From contig NZ_VWWJ01000001.1 of the NCBI RefSeq assembly GCF_011753055.1, positions 620,001-684,000 on the forward strand: 64,000 nucleotides of DNA, in the 5' to 3' direction. Position numbers and translations under genes: made by a program. The notes under the pieces are model-generated. The model was not told the origin of the DNA. It made no database searches and was given only the letters and a program-made list of their open reading frames with translations. The DNA comes from Burkholderia sp. Ax-1719. GTDB taxonomy: Bacteria > Pseudomonadota > Gammaproteobacteria > Burkholderiales > Burkholderiaceae. Below are positions 44,808 to 53,507 of this stretch, piece by piece (the stretch's first letter is position 1; each line of letters begins with the position of its first letter).

Positions 44808-45692
44808 ATGGGCGCGGATGAAACCGCCGTGTACGCGTTGCGGCCAACGCATGGCGTTGAAACCGATGAGCGTTTAGGGCACGAGACGGGCGCGAACGAC
44901 GTCTCGCAACCGTCTTCGACGCTGCCGCGTGGCTGGCGTATTGCCGGTGCATTGCTGCCGCTTGGCTTTCTGCTGGTCGTCGAAGCGCTGGTGCGTGCGA
45001 GGGTGTTGCCAGACAACCTCGTGCCCGCGCCTTCATCGATATTCGAAGCGCTCTGGCAACTGGGCGGCGCACATCTATTGCGCCATATCGCGGCCAGCAC
45101 CGCGCGAGTGGCAGTGGGATTCGGAAGCGGTGCCGCGCTTGCCATCGCGATTGGCGCGGCGATGGGCTTGAGCCGCCGTCTGGATGCATTGCTCGATCCC
45201 AGTTTTCAGGCCTTGCGTGCAATTCCCTCGCTCGCGTGGGTGCCCGTGCTGCTGCTCTGGATGGGTATCGACGAAGCGCCGAAGATCACGCTCGTCGCCA
45301 TCGGCGCATTCTTTCCGGTGCATCTGAGTGTGGTCTCCGGGATTCGCAACGTGGATCGCAAACTCGTGGAACTGGGCGCGGTTTATCGGCTGCCGCCGTG
45401 GCGGCTATTTCTGCGCATTCTCTTGCCCGCCGCTTTACCGCAGATATTCACGGGTTTGCGCACCGGTCTTGCGGTGTCATGGATGTTCGTGGTCGCCGCT
45501 GAGTTGATCGCGGCCACGCGCGGGCTTGGCTATCTGCTGAGCGATGGCCGCGAGACAGGGCGACCCGATATCGTATTCGGCGCGATCATTCTGCTGGGCC
45601 TGCTCGGCAAACTCACGGATAGCGCGATGCGCGCGCTCGAATCACGCGTTCTGGCCTGGCGCGATACCGCAGTGGAAGGAGAGCGCGCATGA
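44808..45692 (+). CDS. ssuC: Sulfonate-type ABC transporter permease
   Basis: The 294-residue inner-membrane protein has about six membrane helices, the EAA-type loop (ELGAVYRLPPWRLFLRILLP), and the SsuC-type segment AVSWMFVVAAELIAATRGLG. A long polar N-terminus (about 50 residues) precedes the first helix. It starts 12 bases after ssuA and overlaps ssuB by four bases (ATGA), a clear sign of translational coupling. Confidence 0.93.
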   Translation: MGADETAVYALRPTHGVETDERLGHETGANDVSQPSSTLPRGWRIAGALLPLGFLLVVEALVRARVLPDNLVPAPSSIFEALWQLGGAHLLRHIAASTARVAVGFGSGAALAIAIGAAMGLSRRLDALLDPSFQALRAIPSLAWVPVLLLWMGIDEAPKITLVAIGAFFPVHLSVVSGIRNVDRKLVELGAVYRLPPWRLFLRILLPAALPQIFTGLRTGLAVSWMFVVAAELIAATRGLGYLLSDGRETGRPDIVFGAIILLGLLGKLTDSAMRALESRVLAWRDTAVEGERA

Positions 45693-46444
45693 CGCACGCG
45701 GCCTTGCTCGAACTCGATATTGGCGCGAAGCAGTATGGCGATCGCACGATTCTCGACAATCTGCGCCTGACGCTGGCGCCCGGCGAAATCACGGCGCTGC
45801 TTGGACCAAGCGGTTGTGGCAAGAGCACCTTGTTGCGCATCGCGGCGGGACTGGACCGGGATTTTACGGGCACCGTGACGCTCGATGGGTTGCCGCAACA
45901 GGGGCCGTCGCCGCTGGCGGGCGTGATTTTTCAGGAGCCGCGTCTGCTGCCCTGGCTGCGTGTAGCCGAGAACATTACGTTTCCCCAACGGGCAAACGGC
46001 GCTGCTCTGTCCCGCGCCCAGGTCTTGCTGGACGAAGTGGGCCTGCGTGCCGACGACGCTGCGCGTTGGCCAAAACATCTATCGGGCGGCATGGCGCAGC
46101 GCGTGGCGATTGCGCGCGGAGTGTTTGCGCAACCGCGTCTGCTGTTGCTCGACGAGCCCTTCAGTGCGGTGGATGCGATGACGCGCATGCGTCTACAGCA
46201 ATTGCTGCTCACGATTGTCGAGTCCCATCGCATGGCGGCGCTGGTGGTCACGCACGATATCGACGAGGCGCTTTATCTGGCCGATCGCATTGTTTTGCTG
46301 GAGCCGGCGAAGGAAGCGGCGCGTCGGCCCACCAGCCGCGTTTTTGAAATCGGTGCGGCGCATCCGCGTCGGCGCGATGAGATCGCGGCGCATCCATTGC
46401 GCACGGTTTTGCTTGAGCGGCTGGATGCGTCGGTGGCCGCCTGA
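45689..46444 (+). CDS. ssuB: Sulfonate-type ABC transporter ATP-binding protein
   Basis: The 251-residue ABC ATPase has a Walker A (GPSGCGKST), a Q-loop (IFQEPRLLPWLRV, the SsuB-type phrase), the signature LSGGMAQRVAIARGV, a Walker B (LLLLDEPFSAVD) and a switch His (VVTHD). It energises the SsuC permease. The gene order ssuA-ssuC-ssuB is retained. After the stop there are 261 bases without a recognised gene. Confidence 0.94.
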   Translation: MTHAALLELDIGAKQYGDRTILDNLRLTLAPGEITALLGPSGCGKSTLLRIAAGLDRDFTGTVTLDGLPQQGPSPLAGVIFQEPRLLPWLRVAENITFPQRANGAALSRAQVLLDEVGLRADDAARWPKHLSGGMAQRVAIARGVFAQPRLLLLDEPFSAVDAMTRMRLQQLLLTIVESHRMAALVVTHDIDEALYLADRIVLLEPAKEAARRPTSRVFEIGAAHPRRRDEIAAHPLRTVLLERLDASVAA

Positions 46445-46705
46445 GCGCTTTGAAGGGATGCCTGGCTCGACCTGAGCGGCATCCTGGAAATGGCGTTTAA
46501 GTGAAGCTAAGGCCATGAAAACATGGCGTTTCCAGAAGAGGGGCGACGGACCGATATCGCGTAATCAGGGGTTACCAAAGACCGCGCCCGGGCGGTCAGC
46601 TCGACGTTCGCAAGCGGCGTTACCTCCGCAGGCGAGCGGCTGGGCGTGATAACAACGCGAGCCTCCCGTCATTTACGTTCCCCTTTCAAAAAAACAGGAA
46701 ACCCC

Positions 46706-46957
46706 ATGAAACGCATTTCCGCATTCGTTGCCGCTGGCCTGGCTGTTTCTGCCGTCGCCGCTTTCGCATCCCCGACCAGCCATTTCCCCAACCTCGAACA
46801 GGCCCAACAACTGATCGACCAGAGTTACGGCCATATCGAAGCCGCGCGTAAGGACAATCACGACGAATTTGGCGGCCACGCTTCGCGCGCCGAAGAACTG
46901 CTGCGCCAGGCCAAGGCCGAACTCGATCAGGCTGCGATGTACCGCGAGCATCGTTGA
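46706..46957 (+). CDS. Small exported helical protein
   Basis: The 83-residue protein has a signal peptide (MKRISAFVAAGLAVSAVAAFASP) and a mature chain of about 60 residues that looks like two amphipathic helices with repeated Gln/His/Glu/Ala (LEQAQQLIDQSYGHIEAARK, then HASRAEELLRQAKAELDQA). It is common as a small periplasmic protein in Burkholderiaceae but has no assigned role. The AGGAAA site before the ATG at 46706 supports the start. No operon partner is evident. Confidence 0.8.
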   Translation: MKRISAFVAAGLAVSAVAAFASPTSHFPNLEQAQQLIDQSYGHIEAARKDNHDEFGGHASRAEELLRQAKAELDQAAMYREHR

Positions 46958-47121
46958 TGTCCATTCGCTGCGTTCCGGTTCCGGCCGGGACGTAGCGCGC
47001 AAGTCCTTAAAACCCTTAGCCGGGGCGTGTCTGGGACGAAATATGAAACAAAACGCATATTTGATTGACCAGATGCTGGGCAAAACGATATCGTCATACT
47101 TTTGACACTTTTTGCAATAAC

Positions 47122-47349
47122 TTGGCTTCCGCAGAATATGAGACCACGCATCCCTTGCGTGTGGAGTTGGATGGTGTGAGCTACGCTGGCACTTATCGAG
47201 TGATGACCGGCAGTGTCATCGTGTACTTCGAGAACGAAATCAAGTTCGCCACTTACGGCAAAAATCGTCCCGAGCAAATCGCGCGCTGGCTCCTCACCGA
47301 TCTATGCCGAAAGGCAGAGTCGCGCAAACGTAAATCCGCAAAAAAATAA
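47122..47349 (+). CDS. Small basic hypothetical protein, start uncertain
   Basis: The 75-residue frame has no ATG at its head. It can begin at TTG 47122 (LASAEYETTHPLRVELDG) or at other TTG/GTG codons, and the open frame extends back to about 47065. The body (VELDGVSYAGTYRVMTGSVI, then R-W-L-L-T-D-L-C-R and a Lys/Arg-rich tail) looks like a real small conserved protein of Burkholderiaceae with a strand-rich core. It may be transcribed with a 20-codon frame at 47043 just upstream. The function is unknown. Confidence 0.55.
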   Translation: MASAEYETTHPLRVELDGVSYAGTYRVMTGSVIVYFENEIKFATYGKNRPEQIARWLLTDLCRKAESRKRKSAKK

Positions 47350-47464
47350 TCAACATAGGGACCTGGCGTAGAACGCCCGAATCAGGTAATTCATTCGGGC
47401 GTATCATGGCCGTCATTTTCTGAATCTCTCGAAGCGCTAGAAAGCGCACGGGCAGGACAGCGAC

Positions 47465-48922
47465 ATGACGCATGGTATCGACGAACGCAAACGCTGGATC
47501 GCACTGATTGTCCTGTGTCTGGGCGTGTTGATGATCGTGCTGGATACGACCATCGTCAACGTCGCTCTGCCGTCGATTCGCGCGGATCTGAACTTCACCG
47601 AAACCTCCCTTGTCTGGGTGGTCAACGCCTATATGCTGACCTTTGGCGGCTTTCTGCTGCTGGGTGGCCGGTTGGGCGATCTGTTTGGCCATCGGCGTCT
47701 GTTTTTGCTGGGCATTACGGTATTCACGCTGGCTTCGGCGGCTTGTGGTCTCGCTAATTCACAAGGAATCCTGATTGCTGCGCGTGCGATACAAGGGCTG
47801 GGCGGCGCCGTGGTGTCGGCCGTGTCGCTCTCGCTCATCATGAACCTCTTCACCTCGCCCGCCGACCGCGCGAAAGCCATGGGTGTGTATGGCTTCGTGG
47901 GCGGTGGCGGCGGCAGCATCGGCGTATTGCTGGGCGGTTTGCTCACCAGCGCGCTTAGCTGGCACTCGATTTTCCTCGTCAACCTGCCGATCGGTGTGGC
48001 CGTGTATGCCGGCTGTCTGGCGCTGATGCCTGCGGGCGAGCCCACTGCCGATCGCGCAAAACTCGACGTGATGGGCGCCATCACCGTGACCGCTTCGCTG
48101 ATGCTGGCTGTGTACGCCGTCGTGCACGGCAACGAGGCAGGCTGGACCTCGCCGTCAACGTTGATCCAGCTGGCGCTCGCCATTGCGCTTTTGATTGCGT
48201 TTTTAGTGATCGAATCGCACGTCTCGCATCCACTCATGCCGCTGCATATGTTCGCGCTGCGCAATGTCGCGACCGCCAACGTAGTGGGCGTGCTGTGGGC
48301 TGCGGCGCTGTTTGCGTGGTTCTTTATCTCCGCGCTCTACATGCAACGCCTGTTGAACTACAGCGCGATGCAGGTCGGACTGGCGTTTCTGCCTGCCAAC
48401 CTCATCATGGCTGCGTTTTCGCTGGGTTTGTCGGCGAAGCTGGTGATGCGCTTCGGGATACGCGCGCCATTGGCGCTGGGATTGCTGCTGGCGGCAATCG
48501 GCTTGTTTCTGTTCGCGCGAGCGCCCGTTGGTGGAAGTTATGTACTCGATGTATTGCCCGGCATGGTGTTGCTGGGGCTTGGCGCGGGCGTGGCATTTAA
48601 CCCGGTATTGCTGGCGGCCATGAGCGACGTCGCGCCCGATGAATCCGGCCTGGCTTCCGGCGTGGTCAACACGTCCTTCATGATGGGCGGCTCATTGGGG
48701 CTGGCCATTCTCGCGAGTCTTGCTGCGGCGCGCACCGATGCTCTTACGGCAGCGGGCGCGGATGCCAGTGCTGCGCTCAATAGTGGCTATCACCTCGCGT
48801 TCCTGCTTGGGGCTATTGCCGCGCTGATCGCCTTTGCGTTGGGCTGGGCCTTCGTACGCACGCGCACGCCTGCACACGATCCGGCGCAGCATGACGAGAC
48901 TTCGCGCATTTCAGGGACCTAA
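47465..48922 (+). CDS. MFS drug/metabolite exporter, DHA2 (EmrB/QacA) family
   Basis: The 485-residue protein has 14 predicted helices. The DHA2 markers are LDTTIVNVALPSIRADL in helix 1, motif A GGRLGDLFGHRR after helix 2, and motif C-like GGGGGSIGVLLGGLL. It should be a proton-driven exporter of hydrophobic drugs or metabolites. It lacks a linked EmrA-type adapter. It ends convergent with the lectin gene. Confidence 0.93.
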   Translation: MTHGIDERKRWIALIVLCLGVLMIVLDTTIVNVALPSIRADLNFTETSLVWVVNAYMLTFGGFLLLGGRLGDLFGHRRLFLLGITVFTLASAACGLANSQGILIAARAIQGLGGAVVSAVSLSLIMNLFTSPADRAKAMGVYGFVGGGGGSIGVLLGGLLTSALSWHSIFLVNLPIGVAVYAGCLALMPAGEPTADRAKLDVMGAITVTASLMLAVYAVVHGNEAGWTSPSTLIQLALAIALLIAFLVIESHVSHPLMPLHMFALRNVATANVVGVLWAAALFAWFFISALYMQRLLNYSAMQVGLAFLPANLIMAAFSLGLSAKLVMRFGIRAPLALGLLLAAIGLFLFARAPVGGSYVLDVLPGMVLLGLGAGVAFNPVLLAAMSDVAPDESGLASGVVNTSFMMGGSLGLAILASLAAARTDALTAAGADASAALNSGYHLAFLLGAIAALIAFALGWAFVRTRTPAHDPAQHDETSRISGT

Positions 48923-49018
48923 TTCACGCGCAGGCCAAAGCGCCCAGCCAAAACGCGACCACCGCGACACGGGCGCTGGCCGCGCGAGCCTTTCATGCAT
49001 CGAGTGCAGAGCGTGCTT

Positions 49019-49384
49019 TTAGCCGATAGGCCACTGGATCACGACGATGGCGTCGTTGTAATCCGCATCCGCGCCGTCTTCGGAAGCGAGAATGCCAAAC
49101 CAGGTGCGTTTCGATAGCGGAGCGAGGCGTCCGTCCGTGGCGGACTGCTTGCCGTTCGCGAAAACCTCGACACGCACATTGCCATCACCGGAATTCAGAA
49201 CCTTACCGCGCACTTCGTCTTTCGAATTACCCGCATAAGTCCATGCCGGTTCCTTGCTATCGCCAACGTAAAGTTTGACCTCTTGACGGTAAAGCGCATT
49301 CGCGAAAAAGACCGCGCGGAAATCGGTATTCGGCGGCAGTTTGAAATTGCCATTGCGGTCAGAAAACGGCTGAAAATCAGACAT
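49019..49384 (-). CDS. LecB/PA-IIL-type calcium-dependent lectin
   Basis: The 121-residue protein aligns along its length with the soluble fucose/mannose-binding lectin family (PA-IIL, RS-IIL, BC2L). It has LPPNTDFRAVFFAN, KVLNSGDGNVRVEVFANG and the C-terminal calcium loop ASEDGADADYND, followed by VVIQWPIG. All calcium ligands are present: N29, E102, D106, D108, N110, D111 and the C-terminal carboxylate of G121. The specificity loop after N29 reads A-L-Y instead of S-S-G (PA-IIL). No signal peptide, as in the family. The start follows AAGGAGAAC. It binds cell-surface sugars as dimers or tetramers, often under quorum control. Confidence 0.93.
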   Translation of the reverse strand: MSDFQPFSDRNGNFKLPPNTDFRAVFFANALYRQEVKLYVGDSKEPAWTYAGNSKDEVRGKVLNSGDGNVRVEVFANGKQSATDGRLAPLSKRTWFGILASEDGADADYNDAIVVIQWPIG

Positions 49385-49781
49385 CAAGTTCTCCTTTTTA
49401 TGGATTGACATTCGATGGGAATCACGCGTTAAGCATGGTTGATTCCATCCGTTGCCCACGGAAGTGGGTTTAACTATCCTATCGAACAAAAATCGAAAAA
49501 AATTCCATCGCTTAAATTAATATGAAATGGATATTTATCTGATTCGGTTAAAATAAATGCGAAATCGCCATTTAATGAGCTATGGATAGTCAGTTTTTGC
49601 GCATTCGAATTTTTGAAAATTTAGAAGCACGGATGGTCAAATTTCGTCTGACAAAACGCATCATGCAGGTGTACGAAAAAAAGCACGGGAATTCTGAAAG
49701 TCCGCGATTTTTTTGAAAGTCCGTCCCGGTACATTTCCCTAGACTCGTAGTTCGTTTTGCAACGCTCACGGGAGATGCATC
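49385..49781. promoter_or_regulatory. AT-rich divergent region between lectin and SDR genes
   Basis: This 397-base spacer is much more AT-rich than the rest of the window, especially 49480-49720. It holds no gene and carries both divergent promoters. A CCCAC-GGAA-GTGGG dyad lies at 49455-49468, 71 bases before the lectin start. No clear lux-box (CTG-N10-CAG) was found despite the quorum control usual for this lectin family. Confidence 0.5.
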
Positions 49782-50555
49782 ATGACCGCACGTACGCTCA
49801 AACAAAAAGTCGCCGTTATCGCTGGTGGTGGCAAGAATCTGGGCGCCTTGATTGCCGCTCGCATGGCAGATGCGGGCGTTGCCGGCCTGCTTCTGCACTA
49901 CAACAGCGATGGCTCGCGCGCAGCGGCAGAAGCGACGGCGCAGGCATTACGCGCAAAAGGCGTGGACGTCGTCACGTTTCAGGGCGATCTGGCGCGCTCG
50001 GGCGTTGCCGCGTCGATGTTCGACCAGGCCAAAGCGCATTTCGGTCGCGTGGATGTGGCTGTCAACACGGCAGGCGTCGTCATCAAGAAGCCCATTGCTG
50101 AAGTTACCGAAGCAGACTACGACCGTAGCTTCGACGCCAACTCCAAGGCTGCGTTTTTCTTCATCCAGCAAGCGGGGCGGGTGCTGGAGAACGAGGGCGG
50201 CATCGTCACCATTGTGACCTCGCTGCTGGCGGCCTATACGCCGTTCTACTCGATCTATCCTGGCAGCAAGGCGCCGGTCGAGCACTACACGCGCGCGGCC
50301 TCGAAAGAGTTTGGCGAACGCGGCATCTCCGTGAATGCGATTGGGCCTGGACCGATGGATACGCCGTTTTTCTACGGGCAGGAGACCGCGGATTCCACCG
50401 CGTACAACAAGTCGGCGGCGGCGCTTGGGCAATACTCGAAAACGGGTTTGACGGATATTGAGGATATCGCGCCGCTGGTGATTTTCCTGCTGACTGACGG
50501 GTGGTGGATGTCGGGGCAGACGGTGTTCGCTAACGGGGGCTATACGACGCGTTGA
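49782..50555 (+). CDS. Short-chain dehydrogenase/reductase
   Basis: The 257-residue protein is an SDR with the cofactor motif at 14-21 (AGGGKNLG), N95-T-A-G, and the catalytic S147, Y159 and K163 (Y-P-G-S-K). The C-terminus WWMSGQTVFANGGYTTR is the usual SDR end. The cofactor loop begins with A rather than the usual T of the T-G-x-x-x-G motif. It sits alone, with an AraC gene convergent from the right. The substrate is unknown. Confidence 0.93.
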   Translation: MTARTLKQKVAVIAGGGKNLGALIAARMADAGVAGLLLHYNSDGSRAAAEATAQALRAKGVDVVTFQGDLARSGVAASMFDQAKAHFGRVDVAVNTAGVVIKKPIAEVTEADYDRSFDANSKAAFFFIQQAGRVLENEGGIVTIVTSLLAAYTPFYSIYPGSKAPVEHYTRAASKEFGERGISVNAIGPGPMDTPFFYGQETADSTAYNKSAAALGQYSKTGLTDIEDIAPLVIFLLTDGWWMSGQTVFANGGYTTR

Positions 50556-50592
50556 GGGACGCGATCATCGTGCAAGGGCTTCGGATGCAAGC

Positions 50593-51468
50593 TCAATCGG
50601 GGCGGCTTGACGCTGGCGCTCCACGCCGCCCCGAAGGCGGCGCCCCGAAATGTTTTCCATAAGCGGTCGCCAGATGGCTTGGGCTGGAAAAGCCCGTGCG
50701 CAACGCGATATCCGAAACTGACCAATCCGTCGTATCGAGCAGACGCGCGGCCTCCGCGAGGCGCGCGCGCAGCACATATTGCCAAGGCGTGATGCCAAAC
50801 GTCGCTTTGAAACGCTGAGTCAACTGCGACTCGCTGACATCGAGCACGACTGCAAGGTGCTCGAGCCGGATCGATTCATGCAGGGAGACTGCGAGAAATT
50901 CATCTAGCCTTGCGCGTTGTCGCTCCGAGAGCGGATGCGCTGAGCGTGATGAGGGCTTCGCGCGCTCGGCGCCACGCTGATAAACATCGCGAAAGTGCAG
51001 CGACACCGCTTCAATCAGCGTATGGCGCATCATCGCGGCGAGATCGTCTTCACGCGCGGCAAGGTGCGCGAGTCGATCGGCCAGTTGATGAAGGAATGCA
51101 TCACGGTGTGCGACACGCGCATCGACGCGCCCGCAATCAAACGCTTGCGCAGGCAAATGGAATTCCGCGAAATGCGCGCGCTCGCCTTGCGCAATCGCCG
51201 CGTAGCGTTGCCCGGCCGGGATGACCCACACATCGCCAATCGCCGGCAAAACCGCACTTGAAGGGCCGCGCGAAAATACCGACTCCATGCGCCGCAAGCG
51301 GCCGCCAAGATGCACAACCACGGCATGCCAGCTTTCCTCGAAGCACCAGTCGGTCGGCTTTGTAATGTCTTCAGTCGCGACAATCAATTGCCGGCTTTGA
51401 TCAGACCATTGCCGCCGCGCAAGCACGTTGCGCTGACGTTCATTGCTCGATGCATTTTCGTTTTGCAT
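50593..51468 (-). CDS. AraC-family transcriptional regulator
   Basis: The 291-residue protein has an N-terminal ligand-binding cupin-like part and a C-terminal AraC DNA-binding domain with two helix-turn-helices (LAVVLDVSESQLTQRFKATF and SVSDIALRTGFSSPSHLATAYGKHFGAPPS). The ATG at 51468 (MQNENAS) is preferred over one at 51498. It is convergent with the SDR gene and probably controls that or a distant target. Confidence 0.92.
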   Translation of the reverse strand: MQNENASSNERQRNVLARRQWSDQSRQLIVATEDITKPTDWCFEESWHAVVVHLGGRLRRMESVFSRGPSSAVLPAIGDVWVIPAGQRYAAIAQGERAHFAEFHLPAQAFDCGRVDARVAHRDAFLHQLADRLAHLAAREDDLAAMMRHTLIEAVSLHFRDVYQRGAERAKPSSRSAHPLSERQRARLDEFLAVSLHESIRLEHLAVVLDVSESQLTQRFKATFGITPWQYVLRARLAEAARLLDTTDWSVSDIALRTGFSSPSHLATAYGKHFGAPPSGRRGAPASSRPD

Positions 51469-51561
51469 GACATGACTCCTTCGTGCCTTGCCGCGCATGC
51501 GTGCGTGCGCGCGAACGAATTCGATCTTAGCGGCGTGGCTGAAGAAATCGTTTAAGGAATG

Positions 51562-52467
51562 TCAGGCGGCGTGCACCGGCGCTCCGCTGGTGTGGCCGAC
51601 AATCCATTGCCGGAACGTCGCCAGCCCGGCACGCTTGCCTTCGTTGGCGCGCCACGACAGAAAATGCGTCTCGCGCTCGAAGCGCACGAAATGTCCGCGA
51701 CCGATTTCCACCAGTTCGCCGCGCGCGAGTTCGCGTTCGGCAAGGCGCGTGCTTTCGAGCACGATCCCCATGCCGTCGACTGCCGCCGAGATCGCCAGCG
51801 CCGCGCGATCGAAAGAGGGCCGCGGGCGTTCGGGCATCGGCATGTCGTTCGCTTCGAACCAGTCGCGCCAGGTGAGGCGGCTCAGTTGGCTCTCGATCAG
51901 CGTGGCCTGCTGCATCAGTCGATCGACGGTGGGCGTCTGTTCGAGGAGGGTGGGCGCGCACATCGGCACCAGCGGCTCGCGGCCCAGCGGCAACGTTTCC
52001 ACGCCAGGGCGTTCCAGTGCGCTGCCATAGGAAATCGCCACGTCCATTTCGCGTGCGCGCGTGAGGTCGAGCGGCTCCGGCCCCGTGGTGAGGCACAAGG
52101 TGATGTCGGGATGATGGCGCGCGAAATCGGCGAGACGCGGTGCCAGCCATTTCACCGCGAAACTGGGCGGGCAATAAACGGCGAGCACCTGGGCTTGCGC
52201 TGCGAGCGTGACTTCGGCGCAGGCCGATTCGATCGCGTCGAACACACGGCTCAGGCTGTCCAGCAGGCGCAGCGCTTCGGGCGTGGGTTCGATCCGGCGA
52301 TTGCGACGAATGAACAGCGGTCGCCCGAAATATTCTTCCAGCTCCTTGATCTGGTGGCTGATGGCCGATGGCGTGAGACAAAGCTCGCGCGCGGCCAGTG
52401 CAAAGCTCTGCAGGCGCGCGGCGGCTTCGAAGGCGCGCAACAGGACGAAGTTCGGCAGCTTGCGCAC
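51562..52467 (-). CDS. LysR-family transcriptional regulator (GcvA-like)
   Basis: The 301-residue protein has the LysR helix-turn-helix (ARELCLTPSAISHQIKELEEYFG) and a GcvA-like effector domain (FAVKWLAPRLADFARHH). There is no suitable ATG; translation most likely starts at GTG 52467 after GGAGG, giving VRKLPNFVLLRAFEAAAR. A long frame reaching 53595 is an artefact antisense to the aldolase gene. It is divergent from the aldolase-MFS operon across 123 bases and is the likely regulator. Confidence 0.92.
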   Translation of the reverse strand: MRKLPNFVLLRAFEAAARLQSFALAARELCLTPSAISHQIKELEEYFGRPLFIRRNRRIEPTPEALRLLDSLSRVFDAIESACAEVTLAAQAQVLAVYCPPSFAVKWLAPRLADFARHHPDITLCLTTGPEPLDLTRAREMDVAISYGSALERPGVETLPLGREPLVPMCAPTLLEQTPTVDRLMQQATLIESQLSRLTWRDWFEANDMPMPERPRPSFDRAALAISAAVDGMGIVLESTRLAERELARGELVEIGRGHFVRFERETHFLSWRANEGKRAGLATFRQWIVGHTSGAPVHAA

Positions 52468-52590
52468 CGTTCCTCCCGTGTTACCGATAGGTGAATGGGA
52501 TTCAGCTTTCCATGAACAAGCTTCGTTTGTCAACGTCGATGCGGAGCGCGACCATAGCTTCACGTTTAGCGCATACAGCAAGGAGCAATC

Positions 52591-53451
52591 ATGTTGGAAG
52601 TCACCGAAGCCCCGGCGAAATCGAACGGCCCGGCCAACGCAATCAATCTGAAAGGACGCGTCTCGATCTATCAGCCGGAGCAGCAAGGCCTGATCTTCCC
52701 CCAGATTCCTTCGTTTGCCAGTCATGCCGAACATCGCCAGCATTTGAAGGAGCGCCTGGTTGGGGCGTGCCGCGCATTCGCGCTGCAGGGATTCGACTAC
52801 GGCTTCGCGGGTCATCTGACGATTCGTGATCCTGAGCATCCCGATCTCTACTGGACCAACCCGATGGCGATTCATTTTTCGCAGGTGAAGGTGTCGAATC
52901 TGATCCTCGCCGATCATCAGGGAAACGTGGTCGAGGGAAAGCACGCGATCAATCGTGCGGGCTTCGTGTTGCATGCTGCGGTGCACGAGGCGCATCCGGA
53001 CATCGTCGCCATGTGTCATGCGCATACGGTGTATGGCACGGCATTCTCTGCGCTCGGCAGGAAGCTCGATCCGATCAGCCAGGATGCCGCGGCGTTCTTC
53101 GAGGATCATGTCGTGATCGGCGACGAGGCGGGGCAGGTCGCCGTCGAAGTGAAGGCGGGGCACAAGGTGGCCAATGCGTTTGCGGGGGTAAAAGCGGCGA
53201 TTCACCAGAACCACGGCTTGTTGACGGCGAGCCGCCACAGCATCGAAGCAGCGGCGTTCTGGTTCATCGCGCTGGAGCGGTGCTGCCAGCAGCAGTTGAT
53301 TATCGAGGCCGCAGGCGCGAAGCCAAAGCTCGTGCCGGAAGACAAGGCGCGTTATAGCCGCGAGCACGTTGGCAGCGAATATATCGGCTGGCTGCATTTT
53401 CAGGCGATCTGGGACCAGCTGGTGGCCACGCAGCCCGATATGTTCGATTGA
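52591..53451 (+). CDS. Class II aldolase/adducin-family protein
   Basis: The 286-residue protein has the class II aldolase fold: a Zn-binding H-A-H in VAMCHAHTVYGTAF, a third ligand region AAIHQNHGLL, and the phosphate-type loop GFAGHLTIRDPEHPDLYW. The family does C-C cleavage or epimerisation on small (often sugar) acids, but the many uncharacterised members with an N-terminal extension like this one are best left unnamed. The AAGGAGCAAT site supports the ATG. It forms an operon with the MFS permease 56 bases downstream. Confidence 0.9.
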   Translation: MLEVTEAPAKSNGPANAINLKGRVSIYQPEQQGLIFPQIPSFASHAEHRQHLKERLVGACRAFALQGFDYGFAGHLTIRDPEHPDLYWTNPMAIHFSQVKVSNLILADHQGNVVEGKHAINRAGFVLHAAVHEAHPDIVAMCHAHTVYGTAFSALGRKLDPISQDAAAFFEDHVVIGDEAGQVAVEVKAGHKVANAFAGVKAAIHQNHGLLTASRHSIEAAAFWFIALERCCQQQLIIEAAGAKPKLVPEDKARYSREHVGSEYIGWLHFQAIWDQLVATQPDMFD

Positions 53452-53507
53452 AGTCCGCGTAGAGAAGTAGCCGAAGTAGCCAAAGCACAAAACATCTGGA
53501 GACAACC

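Noticed and set aside
49385..49781. Possible lux-box upstream of the lectin gene
   Set aside because: No CTG-N10-CAG type dyad was seen; the only dyad (CCCAC-GGAA-GTGGG) does not fit.
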